Below, one piece after another: positions 4,938 through 5,444 of a stretch of DNA of 5,444 nucleotides. Within the stretch, counting starts at the first letter, position 1. Every line of letters starts with the position of its first letter. Source of the DNA: Subdoligranulum variabile (GTDB lineage: Bacteria > Bacillota > Clostridia > Oscillospirales > Ruminococcaceae); assembly GCA_004554775.1 (NCBI GenBank), contig SFKI01000044.1, positions 1 to 5,444 on the forward strand, written 5' to 3'. Below the pieces are notes generated by a model. The model searched no databases. It had not been told where the DNA came from and saw only the letters and a program-made list of their open reading frames with translations. The translations under genes were made by a program, and so were the position numbers.

Positions 4938-4966
4938 ATTTTACACGATTACCGCAACGTTTTCAA
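4938..4966 (-). promoter_or_regulatory. Sigma-A promoter of the regulator-dcyD unit
   Basis: On the minus strand TTGAAA (4961-4966) and TAAAAT (4938-4943) are 17 bases apart, near the vegetative consensus. This places transcription start about 70 bases before ATG 4862. The promoter lies immediately after the lysA terminator hairpin, so the regulator is expressed independently of lysA. No -24/-12 sigma-54 element (TGGC...TTGC) is visible here or in the regulator-dcyD gap. Confidence 0.7.
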
Positions 4967-4971
4967 TGGGT

Positions 4972-5009
4972 ATAAAATCAAAGCCCGCCTGGGCGGGCCT
5001 TGATTTTAT
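4972..5009. terminator. Bidirectional terminator after lysA
   Basis: Outer arms at 4972-4981 and 5000-5009 are exact 10-bp complements (A-rich/T-rich). After one mismatch, inner GC-rich arms (GCCCGC/GCGGGC, within 4983-4998) close on a small loop. On the minus strand the T-rich arm plus TAT follows the GC stem, as in an intrinsic terminator. It starts ten bases after the lysA stop and ends just before the regulator promoter. Confidence 0.8.
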
Positions 5010-5018
5010 TGCTTTTGC

Positions 5019-5444
5019 TTACAGGTCACAGGCGCACAGATCCTCGAAGGTTTCCCGCCGAATGGCTACATAACTCTTGCCGCCGCTGAGCATTACGGTG
5101 GCGGGCCGCGGCAGGCGGTTATAGTTGGAGGCCATAGAGTAGTTGTACGCACCGGTGGTACACACTGCCACAGTGTCGCCGCGGCCCACGGAGGCAGGCA
5201 GCATCACATGCTCCTGGATAATATCGCCGCTCTCGCAGCAGCGACCCACCACAGAGGCCTCGAAGTCGCACTTCTCATTCATTTTATTAGCCAGCAGGCA
5301 GGTATAGTTGGCTTTATACAGCGCATAGCGTGGATTATCCGGCATGCCGCCGTCAATGGAGACATAGTTTTTATAGCCGGGGATCTTCTTCACCGTGCCG
5401 CAGGTATACAGAGTCATGCCTGCCGCGCCCACGATGCTGCGGCC
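5019..5444 (-). CDS. lysA: Diaminopimelate decarboxylase, C-terminal part (5' end outside the window)
   Basis: The frame enters from the window edge and encodes 141 residues ending in TAA. It starts within the GRSIVG segment (the EPGRS motif of fold-type III decarboxylases) and continues with DGGMPDNPR. CCESGD at visible residues 69-74 has the catalytic Cys and the Glu/Asp that line the active site across the dimer. AYNYSMASNYNRLPRP at 99-114 contains the Tyr that contacts PLP. These motifs identify meso-diaminopimelate decarboxylase, the last step of lysine synthesis (meso-DAP to L-lysine plus CO2), a cytoplasmic PLP dimer. About two-thirds of the roughly 420-residue protein lies outside the window. 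A terminator follows ten bases after the stop, so lysA ends its transcription unit here. Confidence 0.92.
   Translation of the reverse strand, partial: GRSIVGAAGMTLYTCGTVKKIPGYKNYVSIDGGMPDNPRYALYKANYTCLLANKMNEKCDFEASVVGRCCESGDIIQEHVMLPASVGRGDTVAVCTTGAYNYSMASNYNRLPRPATVMLSGGKSYVAIRRETFEDLCACDL

Overview
The window looks like a chromosomal segment of a moderately GC-rich anaerobic Firmicute, probably a Clostridia/Oscillospirales-type gut bacterium. The reasons are strong AGGAG-type ribosome binding sites, sigma-A promoters of the TTGAAA/TAAAAT type, a LysA whose C-terminus reads like Clostridia homologues, and a Fis-type AAA+ regulator beside an amino-acid lyase. This assignment is inferred from style and not from a marker gene.

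Layout. (1) Positions 1-~590, plus strand: the 3' end of a thioredoxin gene overlaps by four bases the start of a CoA-disulfide-reductase/NADH-oxidase-like flavoprotein. That gene is cut off about a third of the way through. (2) About 590-1136: a visibly AT-richer island with no intact gene. It holds a long perfect hairpin and a minus-strand open frame that resembles the C-terminus of an IS4/IS5-type DDE transposase. (3) 1137-1614, plus strand: two 3'-terminal membrane-protein pieces, one unidentified and one from an EamA/DMT-type transporter, separated by a GC-rich hairpin. (4) 1550-1855, minus strand: a small two-helix membrane protein with a good promoter and RBS; its C-terminus runs antisense into the EamA remnant. 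(5) 1905-5018, minus strand: a sigma-A promoter, a 594-residue PAS/AAA+/Fis-HTH regulator, then a D-cysteine desulfhydrase-like PLP enzyme, then a rho-independent terminator. (6) 5019-5444, minus strand: the C-terminal third of diaminopimelate decarboxylase (lysA), ended by a bidirectional hairpin terminator.

The coherent functional unit is the regulator plus PLP lyase pair, probably amino-acid (D-cysteine or related) sensing and breakdown to pyruvate, ammonia and sulfide. Both members are abnormal. The regulator has Arg in place of the Walker A Lys, lacks the GAFTGA sigma-54 contact loop, and has a changed sensor I. The lyase has lost roughly 20 codons near its 3' end by an out-of-frame deletion. 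With the run of truncated genes at 590-1615, the window looks like a decaying, rearranged locus. A chimeric assembly cannot be excluded from the sequence alone. I see no CRISPR array, tRNA, rRNA or recognisable new defence system.
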